The notes beneath the pieces were generated by a model. That model did no database searches. It was not told where the DNA came from and saw only the letters and a program-made list of their open reading frames with translations. Made by a program: the position numbers and the translations under genes. From positions 775,000-838,999 of the forward strand of contig CBDCLO010000002.1 in assembly GCA_965218725.1 (NCBI GenBank): a stretch of 64,000 bases of DNA, in the 5' to 3' direction. Source of the stretch: WTHC01 sp965218725 (GTDB lineage Archaea; Thermoproteota; Nitrososphaeria; Nitrososphaerales; Nitrosopumilaceae). Positions 16,099 to 25,695 of this stretch are shown here, piece by piece (position 1 is the stretch's first letter; every line of letters starts with the position of its first letter).

Positions 16099-17715
16099 AT
16101 GGCTTCGATTCAACAAACTCCTAACGGCCCAGTGTTAGTTCTAAAAGAAAGTGCACTTCAACAAAAAGGTAGGGATGCACAAAAAAATAATATTGCTGCT
16201 GCAAAGCTAGTATCAAGTTTAGTTAAAACTAGTCTCGGACCAAGAGGATTGGATAAAATGTTAGTTGATTCAATAGGCGATGTAACTATTACCAATGATG
16301 GCGCTACAATTCTTAAAGAAATTGATGTGCAGCATCCAGCTGCAAAAATGATGGTTGAAATATCAAAAACAATAGATAATGAGGTAGGTGATGGAACTAC
16401 TACCTCTGTTGTTTTTGCAGGTGCATTACTTGAAAAAGCTGAAGGGCTCCTGAATAAAGATGTTCATTCATCAGTGATTGTGGATGCTTATCAAGAAGCT
16501 GCAGACAAAACACTAGAACTTTTATCTGATATTGCCAAAATTGTAGAACCAGATGCAAGAGAAGCTTTGATGAAAATTGCAAAAACTAGTATGGAATCTA
16601 AACTAATATCAGAAGATAGTGATATGTTATCAGAAATGATAGTGAGTGCTGTTTTGTATGTTGCTACAAAAAAAGGTGAAGATTACGCCGTAGACATTGA
16701 TAACATTAAAGTAGAAAAAAAAGCCGGTGGTTCTATAACTGATACTACAATCATTAAAGGAATAGTCTTGGATAAAGAAATAGTTCATAGTGGTATGCCT
16801 ACAAAAGTAGAAGAAGCTAGAATTGCACTTGTTAATGCTGCATTAGAAGTAGAAAAAACTGAGTTGAGTGCTGAAATAAGAATAACAGATCCTTCACAGA
16901 TGAACATGTTTCTAGAAGAAGAAAATAGGATGTTGAAAAATATGGTTGAAAAAATCCGTGATGTTGGAGCAAATGTGCTTATATGTCAAAAAGGAATAGA
17001 CGACATAGCTCAACATTATCTTTCTAAATATGGTATACTTTCTGTAAGAAGAGTAAAAGAAAGTGATATGACAAAACTTGCTAAAGCTACTGGAGGAAAA
17101 ACTACTACTAGTATTGATGAAATGTCAGAAAATGATCTTGGTTATGCAGGTTTAGTACAACAGAAAAAAGTAGAAGCTGATAAATGGGTATTTATTGAAG
17201 GTTGTAAAAATCCACATTCAGTAACACTTCTATTGAGAGGTGGATCTCAAAGAATTGTTGATGAAGTTGATAGATCTTTTCACGACGCATTGATGGTAGT
17301 AAAAGATGTAATGGAAAAACCCGCCATAGTAGCTGGTGGCGGTGCAACAGAAGCTTATTTAGCTTCAAGTTTAAGAAAATGGGCTAATAACAAAGAAGGA
17401 CGTGGTCAGCTTGCAATAATTAATTATGCTGAATCTTTAGAATCTATTCCTTTAACAATTTCTGAGAACGCTGGTATGGATCCTATTGATACCATGGTTG
17501 CATTGCGTGCAAAACAAAATCAAGGTCGTAAGTGGTCAGGCATCAACGTAAAAAATAATAAAATTGCTGAAATGTATTCATTGGATATAGTAGAACCATT
17601 ATCAGTAAAAGAGCAAATAATTAAATCTGCAACAGAGGCTGTATGTATGATTTTAAGAATAGATGATGTGATCTCTATTGGATCACCAGGAGGTAAAAAT
17701 CCATCTGCACCATAA
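16099..17715 (+). CDS. thsA: Thermosome subunit (group II chaperonin)
   Basis: A 538-residue group II chaperonin with LGPRGLDKMLVD, NDGATILKEID, the GDGTTTSVVFAGALL phosphate loop (about residues 95-109), VAGGGATEAYL (about 412-422) and the late IDDVISIG motif. It folds proteins as an ATP-driven double ring. The tail ends GSPGGKNPSAP rather than a long Gly/Met repeat. A decayed sugar kinase follows 19 bases after its stop. Confidence 0.96.
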   Translation: MASIQQTPNGPVLVLKESALQQKGRDAQKNNIAAAKLVSSLVKTSLGPRGLDKMLVDSIGDVTITNDGATILKEIDVQHPAAKMMVEISKTIDNEVGDGTTTSVVFAGALLEKAEGLLNKDVHSSVIVDAYQEAADKTLELLSDIAKIVEPDAREALMKIAKTSMESKLISEDSDMLSEMIVSAVLYVATKKGEDYAVDIDNIKVEKKAGGSITDTTIIKGIVLDKEIVHSGMPTKVEEARIALVNAALEVEKTELSAEIRITDPSQMNMFLEEENRMLKNMVEKIRDVGANVLICQKGIDDIAQHYLSKYGILSVRRVKESDMTKLAKATGGKTTTSIDEMSENDLGYAGLVQQKKVEADKWVFIEGCKNPHSVTLLLRGGSQRIVDEVDRSFHDALMVVKDVMEKPAIVAGGGATEAYLASSLRKWANNKEGRGQLAIINYAESLESIPLTISENAGMDPIDTMVALRAKQNQGRKWSGINVKNNKIAEMYSLDIVEPLSVKEQIIKSATEAVCMILRIDDVISIGSPGGKNPSAP

Positions 17716-17733
17716 CTATTTTATTTTATTATA

Positions 17734-18597
17734 TTGTGTAAAATAGGCATAGATATAGGTGATACAAAGATTTATGGAGCGGTACTTGATAATTCTTTTA
17801 ATTTAAAGTTTTGGAAGAGTATATTAACACATAAAACAAATTATAGATCACCGCTACATAGGTGGTTTCTCTTATTGAAGAACTTATAATAAAAACAAGT
17901 TGTGTGTTAGATGTAGGTATTTGTATTCCTTGATGCATATGTAAATTTGATATTGTAAAAAATAGCAATGCTCATTGTATTTCTAATAAGCATTTTAGAA
18001 AAGACCTTGAAATGATATTGAATCAAAAAATTTCAATTGAAAATGATGCAAATTGTTTTGTTGTTGAAGAAGCATTATTAGGAGAAGCAAAAGATTTTGA
18101 TATTGTTTTTGGTTGTGTTATTGGAACAGGTGTTGGTGGTGTATTGATTATAAATAAAAATATACACAGTGGAAGAATATACATGGCATGTGAATGGGGT
18201 CATAACATATTGCATACAGATGTTAACAAATGTAGCTGTGGAAATATGGGACGTGTTGAAGCATATATCAGTGATCCTGCACTATAAAAAAGATGGACAG
18301 AATTAACTGGAAAAAACATCATTAAAAACACATTATTAAAGATAAAATTCATAACGAGTTGTTACAATGGAAGAATGAATTCCTTGATAACTTTGCTATC
18401 AGTTTATCAAATGTAATACGTGTTATAGACCATGATGTAATTGTTTTAGGTGATCTAGTTTCTAATATTCAGTTTTTATATAATGAAGGGAAAAATATGG
18501 TCCACCAGAAGCTATCAAATTTGGTAGATATACCCACATACTAAAAAGTAAATTTGGAGACTTAGTGTGCATTAGTGGAGGCTTTAGCAAAACACCA
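17734..18597 (+). pseudogene. ROK-family sugar kinase (glucokinase-like), decayed
   Basis: Pieces of one ROK kinase lie in order but in different frames. The ATP-site start KIGIDIGDTKIYGAVLD begins at TTG 17734 (normally GGTK) and soon hits a stop; a piece ending IVKNSNAHCISN, interrupted by stops, precedes 18012; the piece at 18012-18287 holds ISIENDANCFV, CVIGTGVGG, CEWGHN and CSCGNMGRVE, where the last zinc cysteine is Arg; a further piece near 18365-18590 holds VIRVIDHDVIVLGD and an end resembling GDxxGxxGAA. At least three frame changes or stops are needed, so this is a dead gene, not one sequencing error. It ends against guaA. Confidence 0.88.
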
Positions 18598-20118
18598 TTA
18601 TTGAGGTTCTATTGTTGCAGGGGGTTTATTTGATATTGCATATGACACCCATGTCACATCATCAATCTCATTTGTTATTCTATTACTTATTTTTTCTAAT
18701 AAGTCGTATGGCAATCTGACCCAATTTGCAGTCATCGCATCAGTAGAATTTACAACCTTTACTATTACAATGTATCCAACTTTTCTTTTGTCCCCAGTAA
18801 TTCCAACAGCTCTATCATCACCCACTATCGCATATGCCTGCCATACATCATCATACATTTTAGCATTTTTCAATTCTGTTTCCACTATGTTGCTTGCCAT
18901 TCGTACTATTCTCAATTTTTTATTGGTTACTTCCCCAATTATTCTTACAGCTAATCCTGGTCCAGGAAATGGGTGACGAAAAACTATGCTGTCTGATACT
19001 TGTAGAATAGTGGCAAGCATCCTGACTTCATCTTTATATAAATCATTTATTGGCTCAAGTATTTTCAAATTTAACCAACTAGGTAATCCTCCTACATTGT
19101 GATGTGTTTTTATAATTGATGATGGACTTCCAGATCTTCCACTCTCTATAATGTCAGGATATAGCGTACCTTGTGCTAACCATTCTAAATTACCATTATT
19201 TTTAGCAAAATCAATAAAAATTTTTGCAAATTCTTCCCCTATTATTTTCCTTTTTTTTTCTGGATCATAAACTTTAATCAATCTTGACAAAAATTGTTTT
19301 TTTGCATCAATCATTGTAACATTAATTGAAAATTTAGTAAATATTTTTTTTATATTTTTTGTTTCGTTAATTCTTAAGAGTCCGTTATCAATAAAAACGC
19401 ATTTTAAACGATTTCCTATAGCTTTATAAATTAATAATGCTGTTACAGTAGAATCTATACCTCCACTGATTCCACATAACACATTACCATTTATAGACGA
19501 TATTTTATTTACAGAATCTCTTATAAAATTTTTCATGGTCCATTCTTGTTTAGCTTTACAAATTTTTAGAACAAAATTTTTTAGTATTGTAGTTCCATGT
19601 TCTGTATGAATTACTTCTGGATGAAATTGAATGCCATAAATTAATTTATCTTTATTTGCTACTGCTGCCGCATATGATCTATCAGTATGTCCAATTATTT
19701 CAAAATCAGGCGGTATTCTTTTTGCTTCGTCTCCATGACTCATCCATACCTTTATACAACTTCCAACACCATTTAACAAGTAATTATCATCATCTATATT
19801 TAATAATGCAGAACCATATTCTTTATTGGTTTTTTTAATACTTCCACCAAAATTACTTACAATTAGTTGATGACCATAACAAATCCCTAGTAGTGGTATA
19901 TGCATATTAAAAATATGTTTATCAGGAGTAGGTGAATTATAATCATCTGTACTATACGGACTTCCAGAAAAAATTATTCCGTTTGGTTTTATTTTTTTTA
20001 GTTTAGATAATGAAATATCATGCGGAACTAGTTTTGTATAGACAGAAAATTCTCGTATTCGTCTACATATCAGATGGCTATACTGAGAACCAAAATCTAA
20101 TACTATTATTTTATCCAT
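18598..20118 (-). CDS. guaA: GMP synthase (glutamine-hydrolysing), fused form
   Basis: The 506-residue protein joins a class I glutamine amidotransferase (nucleophile in LLGICYGHQL near residue 80, HPEV near 167) to the ATP-pyrophosphatase domain (GISGGIDST near 216) and the dimerisation domain ending NKPPATIEPQ. It aminates XMP to GMP. Some archaea split the two halves, but here they are fused. The guaB gene is about 2 kb away on the other strand. The 3' end abuts the decayed ROK kinase. Confidence 0.96.
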   Translation of the reverse strand: MDKIIVLDFGSQYSHLICRRIREFSVYTKLVPHDISLSKLKKIKPNGIIFSGSPYSTDDYNSPTPDKHIFNMHIPLLGICYGHQLIVSNFGGSIKKTNKEYGSALLNIDDDNYLLNGVGSCIKVWMSHGDEAKRIPPDFEIIGHTDRSYAAAVANKDKLIYGIQFHPEVIHTEHGTTILKNFVLKICKAKQEWTMKNFIRDSVNKISSINGNVLCGISGGIDSTVTALLIYKAIGNRLKCVFIDNGLLRINETKNIKKIFTKFSINVTMIDAKKQFLSRLIKVYDPEKKRKIIGEEFAKIFIDFAKNNGNLEWLAQGTLYPDIIESGRSGSPSSIIKTHHNVGGLPSWLNLKILEPINDLYKDEVRMLATILQVSDSIVFRHPFPGPGLAVRIIGEVTNKKLRIVRMASNIVETELKNAKMYDDVWQAYAIVGDDRAVGITGDKRKVGYIVIVKVVNSTDAMTANWVRLPYDLLEKISNRITNEIDDVTWVSYAISNKPPATIEPQ

Positions 20119-20122
20119 ACCA

Positions 20123-20659
20123 TCATTCTGAATTTTCTACCATTCTAGATAACGACCACGTAATAGTATTGATAATTTCATTTATTCTTTCTTTTCTACG
20201 ATAATTTTTAATAATTATATTTCGGATCACATTATCATTTTTGTTAATATGATAACTTATTATACACTTACTATCTATAATTCCTTTTTTAACATCCAAT
20301 AAATCACAATCTCTCATCTCAGCAATTATTCTGTTTATGAAAAATGATTTGAGTGGAGGTATTTCTTCACTTAGATTAATATCCCTATTTAACTCTATTG
20401 AAATTTGATTATTTGTAATAGATGCATTTGCTATAACGTTTTCTTTATTGTTTTTTTTTATTGATATTGGGTAGTTTGATACTGTTGAACTTGGTTTTAG
20501 GCTTGACGCTTTGACAAAGCTCATCTCTCCAAGAATTATGTCCATCACACGTAAATTTTTTTCTAGTAATATACTCTCTTTTTTATTTTTTTCTAGTTTT
20601 TCAATTAATATCTCTTTTAAATTTAGTATAGCCTGTAACTGTTCTCCATCAAAATGCAT
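20123..20659 (-). CDS. Conserved hypothetical protein with N-terminal coiled coil
   Basis: A 178-residue protein with a predicted coiled coil at about residues 5-45 (rich in E, K, L) and a C-terminal alpha/beta part (about 80-178) containing IPPLKSFFINRIIAEMRDCD and a final helix INTITWSLSRMVENSE. No catalytic motif or known family is recognised. It is 4 bases upstream of guaA on the same strand, so it is probably co-transcribed with it. Confidence 0.65.
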   Translation of the reverse strand: MHFDGEQLQAILNLKEILIEKLEKNKKESILLEKNLRVMDIILGEMSFVKASSLKPSSTVSNYPISIKKNNKENVIANASITNNQISIELNRDINLSEEIPPLKSFFINRIIAEMRDCDLLDVKKGIIDSKCIISYHINKNDNVIRNIIIKNYRRKERINEIINTITWSLSRMVENSE

Positions 20660-20699
20660 ATTTTTGGTATGTTATATGCATATTAAAATCCATTTAAAT

Positions 20700-21431
20700 C
20701 TATACAATATATTGTATATCGTTATAACTTATTTTTTCAAACCCTTTAATTTTATTTGACGTTGTATAAAATTTCATTTTTTTTTTAGATGCCAACCATT
20801 CTAAAAGTATCTTTGCCTTTTTCATTTTTTTTATTTTCATGTTTTTATTTAGTATTATATTCTTAGAATATCTGCCTATTTTATTCCCAAAATCCATACC
20901 TAATAAAACTATTTTTTTGGCATTGAAGTAACTAGCAAGAAAAACGCATCTGTCACCGTCAGTAAATCCACCAAAATTATGAATATTTCCGAATGGTATG
21001 CCTTCTGTAGTACCAACACAGTTTTTTAATTTAGTGACCAGCTTTAACCTGTTATAGTTATCACCATGTGCATGAACAATAATAATTGTTTTTTCGTTAT
21101 TGATTTTTTCAATATATCCTTCACAACCATCAAGATCTGTTACAACTATATCTGGTGTTATATTATTTTCAACCAATAATTTAGTGGCTCCGTCTGCTGT
21201 TATTTTGGTAGCACCGAATTTTTTTAAAACAACCAGTGCCGATGAAACTGATGGACCTGCACCAATAACAAAAACAACACGATCTTCAATTAACGACCGT
21301 AATTTATTAATTGGAAACTTGTACTTTAATATTGAATTTAATAGTGTAGCGGATTTTATTTCATCATCTTTTTCGTAGTTAAATTCTTCTAGTATTTCAT
21401 TATACTTTTTATACCAACCTGAAATGCTCAT
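20700..21431 (-). CDS. mptE: 6-hydroxymethylpterin diphosphokinase, MptE-type
   Basis: The 243-residue protein belongs to the DUF115/MptE family: VFVIGAGPSVSSAL (about residues 52-65), TADGATKLLVENNITPDIVVTDLDG (in outline, about 77-101), VHAHGDN (about 118), GFTDGDRCVFLA (about 155) and LLGMDFGN. It pyrophosphorylates the pterin alcohol, replacing FolK. It is divergent from folP across only 26 bases, so the two neighbouring genes carry out consecutive steps in pterin cofactor synthesis. Confidence 0.88.
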   Translation of the reverse strand: MSISGWYKKYNEILEEFNYEKDDEIKSATLLNSILKYKFPINKLRSLIEDRVVFVIGAGPSVSSALVVLKKFGATKITADGATKLLVENNITPDIVVTDLDGCEGYIEKINNEKTIIIVHAHGDNYNRLKLVTKLKNCVGTTEGIPFGNIHNFGGFTDGDRCVFLASYFNAKKIVLLGMDFGNKIGRYSKNIILNKNMKIKKMKKAKILLEWLASKKKMKFYTTSNKIKGFEKISYNDIQYIV

Positions 21432-21457
21432 ATTATTACTTAATATTATACAATTAT

Positions 21458-22321
21458 ATGAATAAATTGGGTTCTATACCAGTAGGAGGAAATAATCCTA
21501 CAAGAGTGATGGGCATACTTAATATTAGTCCTGAGTCTTTTTATAAAAGATCCATTAAAATAAAAAAAAAGGAAATTATTGATGCGGTAACATTGATGGA
21601 ACAAAATGGCGCTGATTTTATAGATGTTGGTGGTGCTTCCACTGCACCATACACATTTACTTCAACAACTAAACAAACAGAAGCTAGTCGTATTTCAAAT
21701 GCAATTAAAATAATTCAAAACATTTCCAACATTCCTATTTCTGTTGATACCTGTGTATCATATGTAGCAAAACAGGCATTAGAATTGGGTGTTGATATAA
21801 TAAATGACATATCTGGTCTAAAATATGATAAAAACATGCTTTCTATAATTGACAAATATGATCCATCACTTGTATTAACTGCATTCAGTAAAAATATAGT
21901 GACTGGGAATCAATTAATCCAAACAAAGAGATTGTTGAAACAAAGTATAGCGCTTGCAAAATCTATCAATATATCACCAAAAAAAATTGTTGTAGATCCT
22001 GGAATTGGTTTTTTTAGGGAACATGGAAAAGGTAAGTTCTTTACAAAAACTGATTGCAATTGGGTAGAAAGAGATCTTTTGATATTAAAAAATCTTAACT
22101 CACTAAAGTTGAGTCAACCATTGTTGGTATCAGTTTCTAACAAATCATTTATAGGCCAAATACTAAAAAAAGACATATATAGCAGACTATTTGGGTCACT
22201 TGCAGCAGAAACGCTGTCAGTTGTACACGGGGCTGATATTATAAGGACACATAATGTATCAGAAACAAAAGATATAATTACTATTTCCAATAGTCTGAAC
22301 ATAAATAATAAAAACTTATAA
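21458..22321 (+). CDS. folP: Dihydropteroate synthase family protein
   Basis: A TIM-barrel protein of 287 residues with VMGILNISPESFY near residue 18, ADFIDVGGASTAP near 52, ISVDTC near 94, DIINDISG near 112 and VDPGIGF near 177. These are the pterin and pABA binding loops of dihydropteroate synthase. In archaea the family may use pABA or a related aryl amine. It is paired divergently with mptE, and guaB follows after 30 bases. Confidence 0.85.
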   Translation: MNKLGSIPVGGNNPTRVMGILNISPESFYKRSIKIKKKEIIDAVTLMEQNGADFIDVGGASTAPYTFTSTTKQTEASRISNAIKIIQNISNIPISVDTCVSYVAKQALELGVDIINDISGLKYDKNMLSIIDKYDPSLVLTAFSKNIVTGNQLIQTKRLLKQSIALAKSINISPKKIVVDPGIGFFREHGKGKFFTKTDCNWVERDLLILKNLNSLKLSQPLLVSVSNKSFIGQILKKDIYSRLFGSLAAETLSVVHGADIIRTHNVSETKDIITISNSLNINNKNL

Positions 22322-22351
22322 TGTTTTTTTAGCTAAATTTATTAGATTTAA

Positions 22352-23785
22352 TTGTGTCTAAAGGATGGATTAACTTTTGATGATGTTCTACTGGTACCTA
22401 AATTTTCTAATATTGCTAGCAGATCTCAAACAAATTTAGCAACAAAATTATCTAAAAAAATCTCATTACACATCCCTCTTATAAGTGCTAATATGGATAC
22501 TGTAACTGAATCTGCTATGGCAGTTTCAATGGCACGTAACGGTGGTATAGGAATAATACATAGATTTCTTACAATAAATGAAGAAGTAAATGAAGTTATG
22601 AAAGTAAAGCGCTCTGGAAGTGTAATGATTGAAAATCCATATTTGATAAACCAAGACAAATCAATTTTGTATGCAATTAACTACATGCAAAAAAAAAACG
22701 TGTCTGGATTACTGGTAGTAAATAACGATCACAAAATAACTGGAATATTGACACATCGTGATATCATATTTGAATCATCTGAAAAGAAACTAGTGAAAGA
22801 TATTATGACAAAAGACGTTATAACATCAAAGCCTGGGATAGATTTAAATGAAGCCAAAGAAATTCTTCGTAAACATAGAATTGAAAAACTTCCATTAATT
22901 AATGAAAAAGGAGATATCAAAGGACTTGTAACAAGTAAAGATATTTTGAATATAGAAAATTACCCCCATGCGTCAAAAGATAAAAAAGGAAGACCATTAG
23001 TAGGTGCAGCAATTGGTGTAAAAGGAGATTTTATGGAGAGAGCTGAATTACTCTTAAATGCTGAAGCAGACCTTATAGTAGTTGATATTGCTCATGGACA
23101 TAGTAATAATGCAATAAGTGCAATTAAAAATATAAAAAAAGCATTTCCTAATTCTGAATTAATAGCTGGTAATGTAGCTACTGCAGCTGGAGCTGAAGAC
23201 CTAATAAAAGCTGGTGTTGACGCAGTTAAAGTTGGTGTGGGATCTGGATCAATATGCATTACTAGAATTGTAACAGGTTCTGGAATTCCTCAATTAACTG
23301 CAATTTTAGATTGTGCTAAAATTGGTCAAAAATATGATGTGCCTATAATTTCTGATGGCGGAATACGAAATTCTGCAGACGTCATAAAAGCTCTTGCTGC
23401 TGGTGCATCATCAGTTATGATAGGTAGCATGTTTGCAGGAACTGATGAAAGTCCTGGCTCCCCAATCACAAAAAATGGAAAACGATTTAAGATATATCGT
23501 GGAATGGCATCTTTCTATGCGTCACTAGGAAGAAAATCAAAGGAAATTGGTGCAATTTCTATAGAAGATGATCTAAATGATTATGTCGCAGAGGGTGTAG
23601 AGGCAATGGTTCCATATAAAGGTAATATCAGAGATATATTAATTCAATTAACAGGTGGAATCCGTTCTGGACTAAGTTATTGTGGTGCACAGAATATACC
23701 ACAAATGCAAAAAAATGCAGAATTTATAAAAATATCATATGCTAGTTTTAGAGAAAGTCAGCCTCATGACGTTTCACTGATATAG
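22352..23785 (+). CDS. guaB: IMP dehydrogenase
   Basis: The 477-residue enzyme has the full IMPDH layout: GLTFDDVLLVP near the start, two CBS domains (about residues 95-205), the catalytic loop GSGSICITRI with its cysteine near residue 310, SDGGIRNSADVIKALAAGA, and the flap RGMASFYASLGR (usual arginine replaced region retained as a helix cap). It converts IMP to XMP, the GuaA substrate. A TTG codon at 22352 is the apparent start, as the conserved N-terminus begins directly after it. Confidence 0.95.
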   Translation: MCLKDGLTFDDVLLVPKFSNIASRSQTNLATKLSKKISLHIPLISANMDTVTESAMAVSMARNGGIGIIHRFLTINEEVNEVMKVKRSGSVMIENPYLINQDKSILYAINYMQKKNVSGLLVVNNDHKITGILTHRDIIFESSEKKLVKDIMTKDVITSKPGIDLNEAKEILRKHRIEKLPLINEKGDIKGLVTSKDILNIENYPHASKDKKGRPLVGAAIGVKGDFMERAELLLNAEADLIVVDIAHGHSNNAISAIKNIKKAFPNSELIAGNVATAAGAEDLIKAGVDAVKVGVGSGSICITRIVTGSGIPQLTAILDCAKIGQKYDVPIISDGGIRNSADVIKALAAGASSVMIGSMFAGTDESPGSPITKNGKRFKIYRGMASFYASLGRKSKEIGAISIEDDLNDYVAEGVEAMVPYKGNIRDILIQLTGGIRSGLSYCGAQNIPQMQKNAEFIKISYASFRESQPHDVSLI

Positions 23786-23819
23786 ATATTTTTATCTATA
23801 CCAAAAAAAATTAATTTTT

Positions 23820-24275
23820 GTGTTGAACAAAAAATCTATAATTGGAATTTGTTTTGGAATATTGATCTCTGTAATAGGAATTTATGCACTTGTGCAATCT
23901 CTAGAAAAACAAACTATAAACATAGATGATACAGTTAAAACCACAGAATTTACTAGATATAAATTTAATGCACCAGTTGGCGCGCATGAAGTTCTAACAA
24001 TAACTGGAGCTGATTTTTATATAGAACTTGAACAGTCAGATGTCTCACAAATATTAAGAGAAAACTTCAAAAATACTGCCAACTTAGATTGGGTAGTTAA
24101 GAATCAGAATACAAATACAATTATGATCAAAAATACAGGGTACTCAGATCTATACATAACAGGAATAATAGAACTTTCTACAGATCCTGTATTATATACA
24201 CTTCATATACTAGTAATTATATCTGGTATTGTAATTATTGGATTCAGTTCTAGTTTTGGTACAAAAAAAAAATAA
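23820..24275 (+). CDS. Hypothetical membrane protein with two membrane helices
   Basis: A 151-residue protein with an N-terminal helix (about residues 6-25, IIGICFGILISVIGIYALV), an extracellular beta-rich segment of about 95 residues, and a C-terminal helix (about 125-144) followed by a short basic tail. The topology is typical of small thaumarchaeal envelope proteins. No function is recognised. GTG 23820 start. It converges with pheA with no spacer. Confidence 0.65.
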   Translation: MLNKKSIIGICFGILISVIGIYALVQSLEKQTINIDDTVKTTEFTRYKFNAPVGAHEVLTITGADFYIELEQSDVSQILRENFKNTANLDWVVKNQNTNTIMIKNTGYSDLYITGIIELSTDPVLYTLHILVIISGIVIIGFSSSFGTKKK

Positions 24276-25091
24276 TTATCTCCGTCCTGCAGCATGATAC
24301 GAACCTATAATCTTAAAAAACACACTGCTTCCTTTAACATCATCCATGACTTCATGTATAATAGGTGTATCTATATGACCTTCAAAATCTATATAAAAAT
24401 TGTATTCCCAAATCGTGTTTCTTTTTGGCCTAGACTCAATTTTAGTAAGATTTATTTTTTTATTATAAAATTTTTTTATAATATTATATAATTCACCTTG
24501 TTTATGTTTTATAGAAAAAATTATTGACGTTTTATCATTTTTTGTCTTATAAGATTTAGTTTTTGATAATATTAAAAATCGTGTATAATTATTTGAATTA
24601 TCTCCCATTCCTAACTTAATAATTGGCATTTCAAAAATCTTTGATGCTCTTTTACTTGCTATACATCCTATGTTTTTTTTATTTAGTTTTTTAATTATCT
24701 TGATACTTCCTGCAGTATCATATGTTGGCATAGATTTTAAATTATATTTATTGATAAATTTCCTACATTGACCTAATGCTTGAGGATGAGAGTATACTGT
24801 ATCTATTCTGTCAAAAGAATCCAATCCAATCAGACAATGTTCTATCTTATAATATACTTCGCCTGTAGCTACAAGTGTAGTAGAATATAGCAGATCGTAG
24901 TTTTCACCGATAGTACCTTCTAATGAGTTTTCTATAGGTAGAATTGAATAATCACTTTTTTCAACATTTGTATAATATATTACATCAGAAAATGTTCTAA
25001 GTGGTATAGCATTTATTTCTTTGTTGAAGTATTGATATGCAGCAGATTCACTGTATGCACCATGCTCACCCTGAAATGAAACACGTATCAT
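24276..25091 (-). CDS. pheA: Prephenate dehydratase
   Basis: A 271-residue protein with the prephenate dehydratase domain (FQGEHGAYSESAA at residues 5-17, LPIENSLEGTIGENYDLL near 51-68, SHPQALGQC near 101, DTAGSIK near 124, NYTRFLILS near 168) and a C-terminal ACT regulatory domain (ESRPKRN near 216), which normally senses phenylalanine. It makes phenylpyruvate. It follows csl4 by 2 bases on the same strand. Confidence 0.94.
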   Translation of the reverse strand: MIRVSFQGEHGAYSESAAYQYFNKEINAIPLRTFSDVIYYTNVEKSDYSILPIENSLEGTIGENYDLLYSTTLVATGEVYYKIEHCLIGLDSFDRIDTVYSHPQALGQCRKFINKYNLKSMPTYDTAGSIKIIKKLNKKNIGCIASKRASKIFEMPIIKLGMGDNSNNYTRFLILSKTKSYKTKNDKTSIIFSIKHKQGELYNIIKKFYNKKINLTKIESRPKRNTIWEYNFYIDFEGHIDTPIIHEVMDDVKGSSVFFKIIGSYHAAGRR

Positions 25092-25093
25092 AT

Positions 25094-25636
25094 TTAATTT
25101 AACTTTATAAAACTAGTACTACCAAAATTTTTAGATATTTTTCTTTCGTCAATCCAAGAACAATCTATGCACTTTATACTGTCTTTAATAGAAACAACCT
25201 GCCCTCCACATTTTCTACATATTGTAAATATTACTCCCATATCAGCCTCATTCATGCTCGTATGGATTGCACCATTTTTATAGCTTATAATTTTTAACAT
25301 GACAACATCATTTACTAATGCTGTAGTTTTTTTCTTTATATTACGTGTATAAAACACACATTCAATTTTTGAATTAATTAATTTATTGTTTACATATTCT
25401 ATCAAAACCACTAACATTGATGCAACTATTGATACAACTACTCCGATTATCACATCACCTGGTTTTGGCAATAGTTGGCATGTTTTGCTTTTTACCATTA
25501 CCACATGATCTTTATTATTAGTTTTAGATACTCCAATAGTTGTAGCTCTTATAATTCCATTCCCATCATCAATAGTATTATCTCCATTCTCATACTCCTC
25601 AATACAAAATAATTCATCTCCAGGAAATACTATCAT
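25094..25636 (-). CDS. csl4: Exosome RNA-binding subunit Csl4
   Basis: The 180-residue protein has the Csl4 order: N-terminal domain (VFPGDELFCIEEYENGDNT), an S1 RNA-binding domain (about residues 58-135, LPKPGDVIIGVV) and a C-terminal zinc ribbon (CRKCGGQ and CIDCSW). It caps the archaeal exosome and recruits DnaG. A TATA element lies about 36 bases upstream. Confidence 0.9.
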   Translation of the reverse strand: MIVFPGDELFCIEEYENGDNTIDDGNGIIRATTIGVSKTNNKDHVVMVKSKTCQLLPKPGDVIIGVVVSIVASMLVVLIEYVNNKLINSKIECVFYTRNIKKKTTALVNDVVMLKIISYKNGAIHTSMNEADMGVIFTICRKCGGQVVSIKDSIKCIDCSWIDERKISKNFGSTSFIKLN

Positions 25637-25670
25637 ATGTATATTAATACAACATATTTAATTATAATCG

Positions 25671-25680
25671 TTTATATATC
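25671..25680 (-). promoter_or_regulatory. Box A (GATATATAAA) for csl4-pheA
   Basis: On the minus strand a GATATATAAA element precedes the csl4 ATG by about 35 bases; the dph2 stop is just upstream. Confidence 0.5.
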
Positions 25681-25695
25681 CACACTTAAATTTAT

